From: Lucinisca nassula
Taxonomy: Eukaryota > Mollusca > Bivalvia > Lucinida > Lucinidae
NCBI GenBank assembly: GCA_963580285.1
Contig: OY757016.1
Coordinates: forward strand, 45,461,124-45,525,123
Length of the DNA: 64,000 nt
Reading direction: 5' to 3'
This document shows positions 43,768 through 53,950 of the stretch, piece by piece. The position numbers and the translations under genes are program-made. Under the pieces are notes generated by a model, which worked only from the letters and a program-made list of their open reading frames with translations, was not told the DNA's origin and ran no database searches. How positions within the stretch are numbered: the first letter of the stretch is position 1; each line of letters begins with the position of its first letter.

Positions 43768-43869
43768 ATGTCTTTGGACAAAAATAAAGACTTTGAAGAC
43801 AGTTTTCCTGAGTTTGGTACTCAGGGCTATCAGTATGAGCCCGAGTTCACAGAAGAGGAGTTTTTGTAG
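43768..43869 (+). CDS. Short ORF or exon with a YQYEPEFTEEE motif
   Basis: 34 codons from MSLDKNKDFED to GTQGYQYEPEFTEEEFL, then TAG. The acidic YxFEPE-like motif resembles the stretch preceding the C-terminal zinc-binding domain of P2X7-type and related invertebrate proteins, which often occurs as stand-alone short genes. No zinc-binding part follows within reach; GTAAAA directly after the TAG could be a donor if the stop is avoided in another splice form. Gene fragment or chance cannot be separated by eye. Confidence 0.3.
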   Translation: MSLDKNKDFEDSFPEFGTQGYQYEPEFTEEEFL

Positions 43870-43914
43870 GTAAAATGGGGATTTAAAAGGACATTTGTAT
43901 ATATTCTGATAATT

Positions 43915-43992
43915 TCTCCAAAACGTAAATTATGGGTGCTCAAAGGAATCGCCTCATTGAGACATTTCTAACGAGTACCCACAATCTATTGC
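43915..43992. mobile_element. MITE hairpin fragment (AGAACCGCCTC family)
   Basis: GAATCGCCTCATTGAG and its imperfect complement, then CGAGTACCCACAATCTAT; outer parts missing. Confidence 0.55.
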
Positions 43993-44008
43993 TTTAAAAA
44001 TACGGAGT

Positions 44009-44238
44009 GGCTATTTGCAGTCAACTGCAAATAGCCAAAAAACGTTGAAATGGCTATTTGCAGTCAACTGCAAATAGCCAAAAAACGTTAAAATGGCTAT
44101 ATGCAGTCAACTGCAAATAGCCAGAAAACGTTAAAATGGCTATTTGCAGTCAACTGCAGATAGCAAAGAGACGTTAAAATGGCTATTTGCAGTCAACTGC
44201 AAATGGCCAGAAAACGTAAAAACGGCTATTTGCAGTCA
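44009..44238. repeat. Tandem array of 28-bp palindromes
   Basis: Five and a half units of about 43 bp. Each is a hairpin with 13-bp arms (GGCTATTTGCAGT and ACTGCAAATAGCC, loop CA) plus a spacer like AAAAAACGTTAAAAT. An inverted array of the same unit lies at 57901-58180. Confidence 0.92.
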
Positions 44239-44289
44239 TTCTATTAACGTTAGAAAGGCCATCTGGAGATGTTGAAAATATTTTAAAAT

Positions 44290-44690
44290 GGAACGGGCCT
44301 CTGCGGCTTAATAGTTAATTAGAGCTCTGACTCTTAATCATTAAGACTCTCGCCGACATGGCTATGTTTGTTTGATTCGGCCTCCGCCCATAGGGGCTTG
44401 AAGAAATATATGGGCTGCATGATGCTTCCACGCAGAGCTGAATCCGGCCCCCACACTAGTACTGGTTAACCGCTTAGGGATCTAAGCCTCTCCAAGAACT
44501 GCGGTGCGAGGCGGAACGTCCATGCTAATAAACCCTATTGGTTTCATTGGGCGACAGGGCTTGAGATGTCATTTCATCTCAATGTCGGGTAAAAGTCCCA
44601 CAAAATTGGAAGCAACGTCTCCAAAATGACCTTTACAGTGTTGACGGGGACGTTAGACCTCAAACAAACAAACAAACAAACAAACAAACA
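44290..44690 (+). mobile_element. SINE, plus strand
   Basis: A decayed tRNA-like head with GAGCTCTGACTCTTAATCATTA is followed by the CGCCCATAGGGGCTTGAAGA body, ATGGGCTGCATGATGC, the GTTGACGGGGACGTTAGACC 3' end and a (CAAA)n tail. Confidence 0.68.
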
Positions 44691-44691
44691 T

Positions 44692-44955
44692 GTTTGTTTG
44701 ATTTGATGTTTTACGTGCTCTGCAACACTATTTAGGACATTTTAGAGACGTTACTTCCATTTTTGTGCTACTTTTTCCTCAGATTGAGACGCCTATGACA
44801 CCTATAGGGCCTAGGACGCACCGACTCGCACCACTTGGACTTAGCAGGCTTAGTTCTTCTAAACGGTTTACCAGTACTCATGTGAAGGCAGTTTCTGCTC
44901 TGGCTGGAAGCATCATGCAGCCAATCTATTTCTCCAAGCCGCGATGGCGGGGGAC
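44692..44955 (-). mobile_element. SINE, minus strand, tail to tail with its neighbour
   Basis: Begins TGTTTGTTTGATTTG right after the CAAA tail of the previous SINE and runs to CCAAGCCGCGATGGCGGGG. Diverged member of the same family. Confidence 0.62.
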
Positions 44956-45120
44956 TATAAAATGGCTATATAGAGTCTATATTTTGTGTGAACATATGAC
45001 ACATATAGTTTTAAATCACATATTGTTTCCATTTTTGTTTCACTGCTTAGCAATGTTCTCTGCTTATTTAAAATATCTAATTTGTAAAGACCATGAGAGG
45101 TTGGTGGGGAGTGGGGGCGG

Positions 45121-45141
45121 GCGGTGGGGGGGGGGGGGGGG
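45121..45141. repeat. Poly-G run
   Basis: GGTGGGGGGGGGGGG-type run within a G-rich stretch; it also gives spurious frames nearby. Confidence 0.9.
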
Positions 45142-45391
45142 CAAAGGTGACGTATGCTTGCGTCACTCAGCTGGTCGTCCATCTGATATTGGCTGGTTAA
45201 GATAATGGTAGAGAGGGGATGATGTTATTTCGAATGATGATGTTATTTCTTCTGTTTCTACACTTCCATTCGTGTTCCTCTTACTCCTCCGTCTCCCATT
45301 TTCATCTCTGCTATCTCTTCTTTCTCTTTCCTCCCTTTCTTAAAATTAAATCGCATTGTACCGTAAAACACACCCCGTACGAGAATACATA

Positions 45392-46743
45392 CACTCAGTG
45401 GACATAAATGAGTTCCCAAAATGGCTGACAAGAAATTGGGGAAAAATATGATCTGAAACAATTGCAATTTTCTGCCTAATTACAAATCATACTCAAATGC
45501 TAATTGGTCCAGCTAATTATTTAGGGTATATGTTTACGTCAGCATCTAGTACAATGATGATGTCATCAGTTGCCATGGCAACATCAGACAGCATACAGAT
45601 TAGCACCTTTTCTTTGAAAAATCAGGGTAGGTGTACTAAAAGATTTATAAAATTATCAATTTCTTATCTTTTAAAATATAAATTGGTCGCAATGTTGGCA
45701 AAGTACTGGAAAACAATCTGATTGTGTATAATATTACTTAGAGACAACACTTTATGTGAAAATCTAACCTGCTTTCGGATGGAACATAAATACGTCAAAA
45801 TCACTGAAAAGCAAATATTTTTGGTGATAGACACCAAGGTATCAGACAAAAAACGGACTTTGTTTTATATCCGGTTTGAGAGATATTGAATCATACTTTC
45901 TAGCAAAAACTGTTTGTTTGATTGTATCTTAGGGGACTGAACTGCAAGGAGATCCAGGAAACAATGGGCTTATTTCAACAGCCGTGCACTCTTTGCGCGC
46001 CATAAAACAAGATAAAAATATGTTGTAAAATATTAGAAAAATATTGTTGATTAAAAGCACAATTTTAGACTAAATTTTTTCAAAAGACTTTATTTTTTGT
46101 ATAACAGTGTCCAATAAATTTGTCAATCTCTATGGGTACCCCCATAAAGACTAACATCCATCTAGACGTTTATCCACCGTTGGTAGCTACATTTCCTATA
46201 TGAAAGACAGATACTTCCTTTCGATGATTGTTACTAAAATATTAGAGAGTGCGCCACTAATTTAGATAGAAACTATGCAGCCCATTTACTTCATGTTTCC
46301 ACAGCAACTATTTTTCTGGCAGGGGTAGAATTACCCCACCCACTTCTAATAATGTATAAATTCAATTGGGAAAATGTAAACATATTTGGCTTCTCAGCTG
46401 TCCATCATACTAAAAAGACATCAGAGTAACCAAAATTATTTAGAGTATAGGAGAAAATCTTAATCATTCAGAATAAGAAGAAATCTGTGAGCCAGCACAG
46501 AATTTTGAAGCCATTTTTTAACCACGGTACTCTAAATGAAGAATATACCAGAGCTATGCATGGCAAGATATCTAAGGCAAATTGCTATATTTGTTATTGG
46601 TAATGAATTAACAATACCATCTAGTAAACATAACATGCATTGAATCTTTTATTTTTTAGAAATTTGATCTGGAAATGTAGTTACAGATTTACAGTCAACA
46701 CGACGTCAAACAGTTTTGGGAACTCATTTATGGCCACTGAGTG
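45392..46743. mobile_element. Mariner-like non-autonomous DNA transposon, 1352 bp
   Basis: Terminal inverted repeats CACTCAGTGG(A/C)CATAAATGAG at both ends (about 30 bp, one mismatch), each bordered by TA (45390-45391 and 46744-46745). The length and TA target are typical of the Tc1/mariner superfamily. No transposase frame or DDE motif was found inside; the largest frames (about 75 codons) match nothing I recognise. Confidence 0.85.
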
Positions 46744-46789
46744 TACTTTAAACCAAAATCTCTAGAGACCCGAGTTCAGAACAGTAAAA

Positions 46790-47345
46790 TTTAATATTCT
46801 AACCGCACCTTAGACGCTACCAACCAAAAAGGGCCATGGTGATCAAAGGGCGGCCGTCTCACAGCGAAAAGGGGAACAAAATCAACGACAGGCGCTGTGG
46901 TTGCGGCTTCTGCTTTGCACTTAGGAGTGCCTATCGGTGACAGCGATCCCTGGATCACTGTGAGAAGACCATAGCAGAACGGGGCATGGACCCACCACAA
47001 GGAAAATCCATAGCCCCGACCCACTCTCCAGAGGGGGTGTGGCAAGCGAGAAGTTAAGACAAGGTGTAGCGTTGTGGTTGCGGCCCACTGGCTTTGCACT
47101 TATGAACGCTGCACCAAAGCCCTAGCTGATCAGGAGCCACTTAGCCCGAAAGAGGACCACACGAAAGCACGCCGGGACTGGGCATGGACCCACCACAAGG
47201 AAAATCCATCGCCCAGCCCCTCCTGAGGGGGTGAGGCAAACGGGAAGTCAGAACGAGACGTAGCGCTGTGGTTGCGGTCCTTGGACTTTGCACTTAGGAG
47301 CGTTGCGTCAAAATCCTGGCTGATCGAGAGCCACACAACCCAAAG
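46790..47345. repeat. GC-rich tandem repeat, period about 190 bp
   Basis: GTGGTTGCGG..CTTTGCACTTA recurs at about 46900, 47078 and 47271, and GGACCCACCACAAGGAAAAT at about 46988 and 47188. Base composition is clearly higher in GC than the surroundings. No protein family recognised. Confidence 0.7.
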
Positions 47346-48057
47346 GAGAACGGCACAACAGCACACTACCAAACAAAGCCTCTCCTTCAGGAACGCATAT
47401 AGAAAAGTGGGACAGAAATAAGAAACAAGACGCCTTATCACATCTTTTTCTTTCTTTTTTCGCAACTTTCGCTTTCGAATAAAGGATGTACATTATAAGG
47501 TTACCCAAACGGAATGCCCTTGGGGCCCTCAAAAGGGCCTTTTGCATACTACCACGACTGAAAAACCGCATCTCGCCTGGTATATCATACAACCCTCCGT
47601 ACTGCCCTTGTCGCATAACATAAAAATCACCAAAAACAGCAAATTGCGCCATGAACGTAATAAAGACAGACGGTCAAGATGGCCACATATCAATTCACCT
47701 TATTTGCATTGTCTGCTGGTTCTTGGTCTGAGGGTTATCAGAGTTGGAAAAACGGGTAACCAGACCCCCCTGACCTTGAAAGGTCAGGGGTTCTGGTTAT
47801 CTGTTTTTCCAATATTTACGATGTGCAGGCTGGGAGTCGGCCAATAGTGCAAAAATGGTGAATACAGACAAGGGCAATTAACTAACTAACTAGGGCATGA
47901 CTTAGCGCGACCTGAAGGAAGGCTTTTAACACACACAACCACCCACGCAAAACTAAAACAACATACAACCACACTAGGTAGGTAGATATAGCGATAGTTG
48001 TAGGATAGGAATACAGTAGAGAGTACTTATAGAAAAGAGAGATCAAAAACCTGGAGT
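47346..48057. other. Stretch with a strong hairpin, no gene seen
   Basis: CCCCTGACCTT and AAGGTCAGGGG form an 11-bp stem with a GA loop at about 47767-47790, within an inverted context (AACCAGAC / TTCTGGTT). The longer open frames here overlap on both strands and have no recognisable domain. Confidence 0.45.
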
Positions 48058-48209
48058 TAGAAGAAGAAGAAGAAGAAGAAGAAGAAGAAGAAGAAGAGTT
48101 TTCTCAAAAAAGAGATTTCAAACAATTTTATTTGTGTAAATATGAAACATTAAAAACAAGATCGCATAGGAGCGCTCGACTGCGCACGTGCGCAGGCGGA
48201 CGCTTGTAT

Positions 48210-49060
48210 GCGACCTACATGATTACATAACAATTTGCACTAACCACTTTGACTAAAGAGATTGGCAAACGTTGTCTCGGGTCCCCAAACGGCTAGGCAA
48301 GAATACATTTTTTCTGCTATGGCGCCTTCCTACACGTAGGATGCGATAATGATATGCAAACATGGCGACACAAAATGACCCTCCTACGGTCCCACAGAAT
48401 ACGACATCCTGCTTCGAGGAGGGCATCACTTTTTCTTAACTTCAAACGAAAAAGCATCAAAGGGGATTTACCTACTTTCCACAGCCTCCGCGATAGAGGT
48501 CACCCACTAACTAAAATAAATACGAATCTGGGCCCGAGACGGCGGAAGCCAACACATCATGTTACTATGTTATATGTTGTATGTACAAAATAAACAAAAA
48601 TTAAGCACAAATATAATCTTCAAGCACAACCTTGCAGGTACAAAAATTGTCCTTCCCAGCAACTGTGGGCGGATGGGCCTGTCCCAAAAAGGACAACACC
48701 ACAAACGAGATCGGCAAACGTTGTCTAGGCAATTGGCTAGGCAGGAATAAACTTTCCTCCTATGGTGCCTTCCTTCACGTAGGATGCGTTAATGATATGC
48801 AAACATGGCGACAGACCCACTTATGGTCCCGCGATAGAAGTCACTCACTAACAAAATAAATACGAATTCAAGCCCGAGACGGCGTAGGCCGGCACTTCAT
48901 GTTATTATGTTACATATTGTATGTACAGATAAACAAAAAAAAACCCACACAAAAAATATAAACCACTAGCTTAATCTTGCAGGTACAAAAACTGTCCTCC
49001 ACAGCAACTGTGAGCGGGTGGGCTTGCCCTAAAACGGACAACGCCACCTTTAAGGCACAA
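48210..49060. repeat. Tandem repeat, period about 350-430 bp
   Basis: GGCAAACGTTGTCT, ACGTAGGATGCG and AATGATATGCAAACATGGCG occur at about 48261-48368 and again at about 48712-48813. CTTGCAGGTACAAAAA(T/C)TGTCC occurs at about 48630 and 48977. Together with 46790-47345 this may be one larger unknown element. No coding family recognised. Confidence 0.6.
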
Positions 49061-49240
49061 GAAAAACAAACCAAACAGGTCCGTGGCGGGGTAAGCACAT
49101 CCGCCCGCATATATACTTAAAAAATAGACCACTCAACAAGCTGGGGAAACAGACCAAACAATGTAAAAATGTACATACGTTACAAAAATTTACAAAAATC
49201 GAATAAAAAAAAATAAAATACAAAAATACCAATATCAAAA

Positions 49241-49585
49241 TTGACCCTTTCCTGCTCTGACACGGTTCGGCATATTGACAAGCAAAAAATTATAACGTCG
49301 AGTAGAAGACAAATGGACCGACTGCAGCAGACTTACGATAGACACGGACGGACGGGGCTGGAGCCGAGCGATGGTCTCCCCATTCACCGGCAACGTGGAA
49401 TGGGGATAGCGCCGAACGGCTACAGTGTAGTGCCAGAATGGATTCGTTCCCTGGGACCCCACCAGCTGACGACCCGCGACACGGGGAAACTGGAAACAAC
49501 AACAAACAAGTCAACCCTACCTTTGCAAACAATATATATTCAGATCAGGAAGCCATCTGATCAGGATCTACAGTGTTTGTCATGA
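49241..49585 (+). other. Unassigned 114-codon open frame
   Basis: Higher GC than the surroundings, with a run like RRQMDRLQQTYDRHG. I recognise no domain. The complement is also open over much of it, so coding is doubtful. It could be the edge of the element suggested for 46.8-49.1 kb. Confidence 0.2.
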
Positions 49586-49780
49586 AGAAGTGAACTGAAT
49601 AAATACAGTAAATGGAGTAATGTCATTCTTTGATATTCTGCAATGGGCGTGGCTAAAATAATTGTAATTGTTGTGGTATTTAACACTTATAATGCTTTTT
49701 AAGACAAACGATTCCTTTGCAAACAATGTCGATTCAGATCAGGAAGTCATCTGATCAGGATCTGCAGTGTTTGTTATGAA
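49530..49780. repeat. Two GATCAG hairpin modules
   Basis: CAGATCAGGAAGCCATCTGATCAGG (in parts: CAGATCAGGA and TCTGATCAGG arms) followed by ATCTACAGTGTTTG at about 49538-49578, and again at about 49734-49772. Related modules are scattered over the right third of the window. Confidence 0.6.
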
Positions 49781-50761
49781 TTTTTGAATAGAATGCAGAA
49801 AACCATTTTTTAAAAAATAATGTATCACGGGGGTAATACCATTTTCTATACCTGTGTTGTCGACCGAGCTGGTACTGTGTAAAGCTGCTGTCGACCGAGA
49901 AATACGGTTTTCGACCGAGCAGTACGGATGTCGACAGAAGAGGGTCTTCGATTTTGATGCACTTGGAGAGGCGAAAACGTTATTTAAACATTTACAAACG
50001 ATGTCGGTGTTTTAAAGAGACAAGCTGTTAATTGTCTGTTCACTTATAGAGAGTCGTGAGTCTGAAAAACACTATAAAATACCGTTTTTTTTCGAAAAAT
50101 AATCAGTTTTCACAGAATATCATTAATCTAATGCTTTATGAAAAGTAGGACAGCAATAAAACACTATATATATTTTATCTACCATTTACGCTTCAACAAC
50201 AACGTGGGTTTGACATAATTCATGCACTCTGGGAGTTTTTATAGACCTTTGAAAAATGTCGGGATACGGATGTCGATTATTAGAAATACGACCGTCGATG
50301 GTATCCTAGTGTAATTGATACGGCCGTCGACGAAATATTAAAACTACATTTCATGTACTGCTGTTAAAATACATGATTTATTCTATGACTATTACTGAAA
50401 TCTGCACCATTAGGCAGATTTCATAGGGAGCCATGAAGAAAAATGTATGTTTTGTGCGAACTGGTGTCTTAAAATCGCAACAATCACCAAGAATAACTCC
50501 ATCCTTAACTCTTCCATATTTAGTTTACACAACAGGCTACATGGCTGGTCACTGATGTAAACACTTGAACATGTAAATGCCAAATCAGATTGAAATTAAA
50601 CTGTAAAAAAAAAAAAAATGTTGTAAACCTGTGCAAATGCTCTTGAAGAGTGACGTCGGAAAGATCACAGGCGCTTGAAGTTTAAATGCTTAAACATTTC
50701 AAATTTGTTTGAAAGGGCCAAAACGAAATTGAATATTCGTCAATATTAACATTCATGTTTA

Positions 50762-51000
50762 GTTTTTTTTTTTTTTTTTTGGTTTTACGGCCCTTTCAAG
50801 ATTATTTCACTCATATCGAGCCGATCGTTAATCAGAGGTGGGCGAAAACCGGAGTACCCGGAGAAAAACCACCCGACCTTCCGTTGCAGACCTTGCCGTC
50901 TCACATGTGACCCGAGCGAGGCTCGAACCATAGCGGTGAGAGACCTAATGATCAAGAGTCAGCGCTCTTAACCACTAGGCCACGGAGGCCCGTTGTTTAG
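50762..51000 (-). mobile_element. tRNA-derived SINE, minus strand
   Basis: Complement of the poly-A tail at the left and the tRNA-like head at the right (GGCCTCCGTGGCCTAGTGG as A-box region, GGTTCGAGCC as B box on the minus strand). Its 3' part ends in GGGCCGTAAAACC. TGTTTAG occurs on both sides as a possible target duplication. Confidence 0.85.
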
Positions 51001-51062
51001 GTTTTGAGCTCCGAACTTCAAGCGCATGTGCAGAGACGAATATTTCTCAACAAATGCCATGA

Positions 51063-51300
51063 CAACGGGCCTCCGTGGCCTGGTGGTTAAGAGCGCTGAC
51101 TCTTGATCATTAGGTCTCTCACCGCTGTGGTTCGAGCCTCGCTCGGGTCACATGTGAGATGCCAAGTTCTGCAACGGAAGGTCAGGTGGTTTTTCTCCGG
51201 GTACTCAGGTTTTCGCCCACAAAATTGTGAGGTATCATCTCCAAAATGACCTTTACTGTGTTGACGGGGACGTTAAACCTCAAATCAAACAAACAAAACA
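51063..51300 (+). mobile_element. tRNA-derived SINE with exchanged tail, plus strand
   Basis: Same tRNA-like head (A-box region GTGGCCTGGTGG, B box GGTTCGAGCC) and the same middle as its neighbour, but the 3' end is GTTGACGGGGACGTTAAACC plus a CAAA tail, that of the other SINE family. Possible 5-bp target duplication CAACG. Confidence 0.85.
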
Positions 51301-51941
51301 AAGCAACGATAGTTTACTATCAATCAGCCATTTCAAACAAACAAACAAAGCCTGACGAAGAATGCAACAGTTATTTTATTGTTTAACTGGGGTTAATTTC
51401 CAGTAAATCTGTCCCTTATACCCCCATTCCACTAGGCGGCGATTCCGCTACGCTTCAAATTTTTGGTCAAATCGCCATGGATCGTGGCAGAATCGCCAAC
51501 AGCGCAACAGAAGCGTGATGAGCGTAGTAGAAGCGCATCGGAAGCTTCATGATCGCCACCTCACGGCGCTTGTTTTGACCCTGCTCAAAATTTACGTAGC
51601 GGAAGCGCCGAGCAGACGAAGCGCAACAGAAGCGTAGTAAAAGCGTAGCGAGAAATTCATGAGCGCAGCCGTATCGTAGAGGAATCGCCAGGATCGTAGC
51701 AAGCGCGTAGTCACATCGTATCGACAGCGCGAAGAAATTTGTCTACGATCTACCTACGCTTCTGCTACGTTCACTGCGATCACGCTACGCTATATGCACC
51801 CAGGCTACGATCCTGGCGATTCCGCGGCGACTAAACAATATGCGAAAACCTAACTACGGTCTTGGCGACATGGTTGTGTTCCCTCCACGTTCATGCATCG
51901 TTCTTGGCGACTGAACTGCGCTCATGACGTTTGGCGATCAG

Positions 51942-51949
51942 TATAAAAG
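51942..51949 (+). promoter_or_regulatory. TATA box of the Harbinger-like element
   Basis: TATAAAAG, 73 bp upstream of the ATG at 52015. The initiation site would fall near TTTCATTC at about 51970. Confidence 0.6.
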
Positions 51950-52014
51950 TAGCACACTTTCATTGCAAATTTCATTCTTTGCTGACGTTCCGAACTGTTC
52001 ACAGGTAATGCAAG

Positions 52015-52275
52015 ATGACAAATCCCCGTAAACGGAAGGCCAAATCGGTCAAAGCGAAGCCTACAAAACAAACTCAGCCTGAACCTCAGCCGAGGCCATC
52101 CCAAACTGATGGTTCTGTTTGTCAAGCTGAGTCTGACCCTCCCCCTCCAGAACTCCAGGCAGAAGGCGAAGTTCAGCCCAATGAAGAAGAGGACAGCTTG
52201 GAGGTGGACGAAGGGAGTGGGCTGGCGACAGAAATCGTCTCAAAGCGCAACAGCAGCGCAGCTACCGCGCCTTGA
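52015..52275 (+). CDS. Short ORF in the Harbinger-like element (86 codons)
   Basis: Starts MTNPRKRKAKSVKAKP, continues proline- and glutamine-rich, then acidic (NEEEDSLEVDEGSG) and ends as the frame runs into the repeated right arm. The basic start followed by an acidic tract could be the N-terminus of an element-encoded DNA-binding or accessory protein, cut off when the internal part was deleted. No Myb-like or DDE domain is visible. A position just downstream of a TATA box makes a transcribed remnant plausible. Confidence 0.4.
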   Translation: MTNPRKRKAKSVKAKPTKQTQPEPQPRPSQTDGSVCQAESDPPPPELQAEGEVQPNEEEDSLEVDEGSGLATEIVSKRNSSAATAP

Positions 52276-53384
52276 TCGTAGTAACATCGCAACTACATCG
52301 CCGATAGCGTAGACTAAGCGTAGCCTGATCTCCTTCGTCGTAGCGAAAGCGTAGTAGAAACGCCATGAAGAGACCAAAAGCGCCACGGAAGCGCAACAGT
52401 ATCGCAGCATGAGCGTGACCATCGCAGTGACATCGCTGTAGAAGCGTACTGGAATCGTAGTAGAAACGCAGAAGTTCCAAAAAGTGTCATATGTCGGCGC
52501 TTCTACGGCGATTTGAAGAAGCGCCATGATCGCCATGAGCGCAGCGGCATCGCCGTCTAGTGGAATGGGGGTATTACACTCTCGTTGAATCATCGACATC
52601 CGTACCCAGTAACGTCGACAACTGTACCCCGCAAACTTTCACTTCATCGCCAGCCGTATCGATGAAACTATAAACAGTTCCACAGATGCATATAAATACA
52701 TGTTGACACACAAATAAAAGGTTATCGCGTATGTTAATGCTGTATCTGCATCATTTCGTCCTCGATATTCTATGACTCTGAATAAGAGCCACGCATTTCC
52801 CCGGAAGTACTTATTTTATGTATTTTCCCGTTTAATTCCGCTCAGCGTCAAAACAGGCTATTAGTCAGACTTCCAAAACACTTGAAACAACAGCAGACTA
52901 TTTCACAAACGATTTGACACCACAACAATGGACAGACATACACAAAAATGACACATTTACAGCGAATTTATCGACTAACCTCCTCTGTCGACATCCGTAC
53001 TGCTCGGTCGAAAACCGTATTTCTCGGTCGACAGCAGCTTTACACAGTACCGGCTCGGTCGACAACACGGTATAGAAAATGGTATTACCCCCGTGTATGG
53101 GCTGCATATACTGAGTGATATCAATTTTCACTGAAAATTTAAAGCCTTTGTTTTAATTTGTAGGGGTAATATTCGATTTCCAGACACTTCGGCCCCACTA
53201 CCACCTCGGCCCCTAGACAAGTCGGCCTAAACCAAGTCGGCCCTAGACACCTCGGCCCTAGTCACCTCGGCCCTAGACACCACGGCCCCACTGTCACCTC
53301 GGCCCCTAGACATCTCGGCCCCAAAGACACCTCGGCCCCACTTTTGAAATCTGTTAGGGAAAGGGCATTTATATCATGCTGAAA

Positions 53385-53640
53385 TCGACCCCGCCCATCG
53401 GGACTTCAAGAAACCGACAGTCTGTGGCATGAGTACTGGTAAATCGCTTAGAGGTTCTTAAGTGGTGGGAGTCGGACCTTTCATACCTATAAACATTATT
53501 GGTTTCATTGGGCTGCAAGGCTTGAGATGTCATTTCATCTCAATGTCGGGGTAAAATTCCCACAAAATTGGAAGCAACGCATCCAAAATGACCGAGACAG
53601 TGTTGATAGGGGCGTTAAACGTCAAAACTAACAAACAAAA
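53385..53640 (+). mobile_element. SINE (GACGTTAAACC-tail family), plus strand
   Basis: CCGCCCATCGGGACTTCAAGA start, GGTTTCATTGGGCTGCAAGG middle, GTTGATAGGGGCGTTAAACG end and a CAAA-type tail. Nested in the minisatellite-ended transposon. Confidence 0.68.
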
Positions 53641-53644
53641 CATC

Positions 53645-53950
53645 ATGTTAATAAGCCCGTGTAATGAACGCCCCTCTAAACTCCAGTTTATATGGGGAAA
53701 ACTGGGGCTCATAGGGGCATACATTATTTACATCACGAAGACACGCCTTTATAATTTTGACCCCCTTGAACCCCACCTTTATATACAAAAACTGGGGTTT
53801 ACAGGGGTAAACCTTATTTTTCTTATTTATGCTCTAAAATATGAATTATGGGTACTCGTTAGAAACGCCTCGTTTTTTTTCTCTTATAATGTTCGTTGTT
53901 TTCTGCGGTAAAGTTTACAATGCATTTATATAGGCGTGTTTTCGTAATTC
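53645..53950. mobile_element. MITE fragments (AGAACCGCCTC family)
   Basis: A subtype-2 left part (53650-53725), then a subtype-1 left part starting ATCACGAAGACACGCC (53735-53870) whose central hairpin is cut after one arm, then a right end TATATAGGCGTGTTTTCG at 53926. Confidence 0.55.

Larger units (their letters stand above)
51419..52573. mobile_element. Harbinger-like non-autonomous DNA transposon, 1155 bp
   Basis: TIRs TACCCCCATTCCACTAG with a further GGCGAT, about 25 bp with one difference, at both ends. TTA borders both sides (51416-51418 and 52574-52576), the 3-bp target site of PIF/Harbinger elements. Both arms are made of many degenerate AGCGTAG(C/T)A-GAAGCG and ATCGCC words. The centre holds a TATA box and a short ORF. 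Confidence 0.8.
49826..53095. mobile_element. DNA transposon with about 110-bp TIRs, 3.27 kb
   Basis: CACGGGGGTAATACC at 49826 is mirrored at 53095. The inverted match continues through repeated GTCGACCGAG words to about 49937 and 52985, with about five differences. TAT borders both ends (49823-49825 and 53096-53098). Inside are two SINEs in opposite orientation and a Harbinger-like element. No transposase frame seen. Superfamily not assigned. Confidence 0.82.

Noticed and set aside
44009..44238. CRISPR-like palindromic repeats with spacers
   Set aside because: The spacers are all versions of the same AAAAAACGTTAAAAT, so this is a satellite, not an array with unique spacers.
44955..45182. 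75-codon proline-rich minus-strand frame
   Set aside because: Produced by the poly-G run and its G-rich flanks; no conserved features.
45258..45467. Frames on both strands in a CT-rich stretch
   Set aside because: Low-complexity CTTCC/TCTTT sequence crossing the mariner-like TIR; no coding evidence.
52898..53131. 77-codon minus-strand frame
   Set aside because: It lies across the terminal inverted repeat of the 3.27-kb transposon and mirrors sequence at the other end; no protein family.
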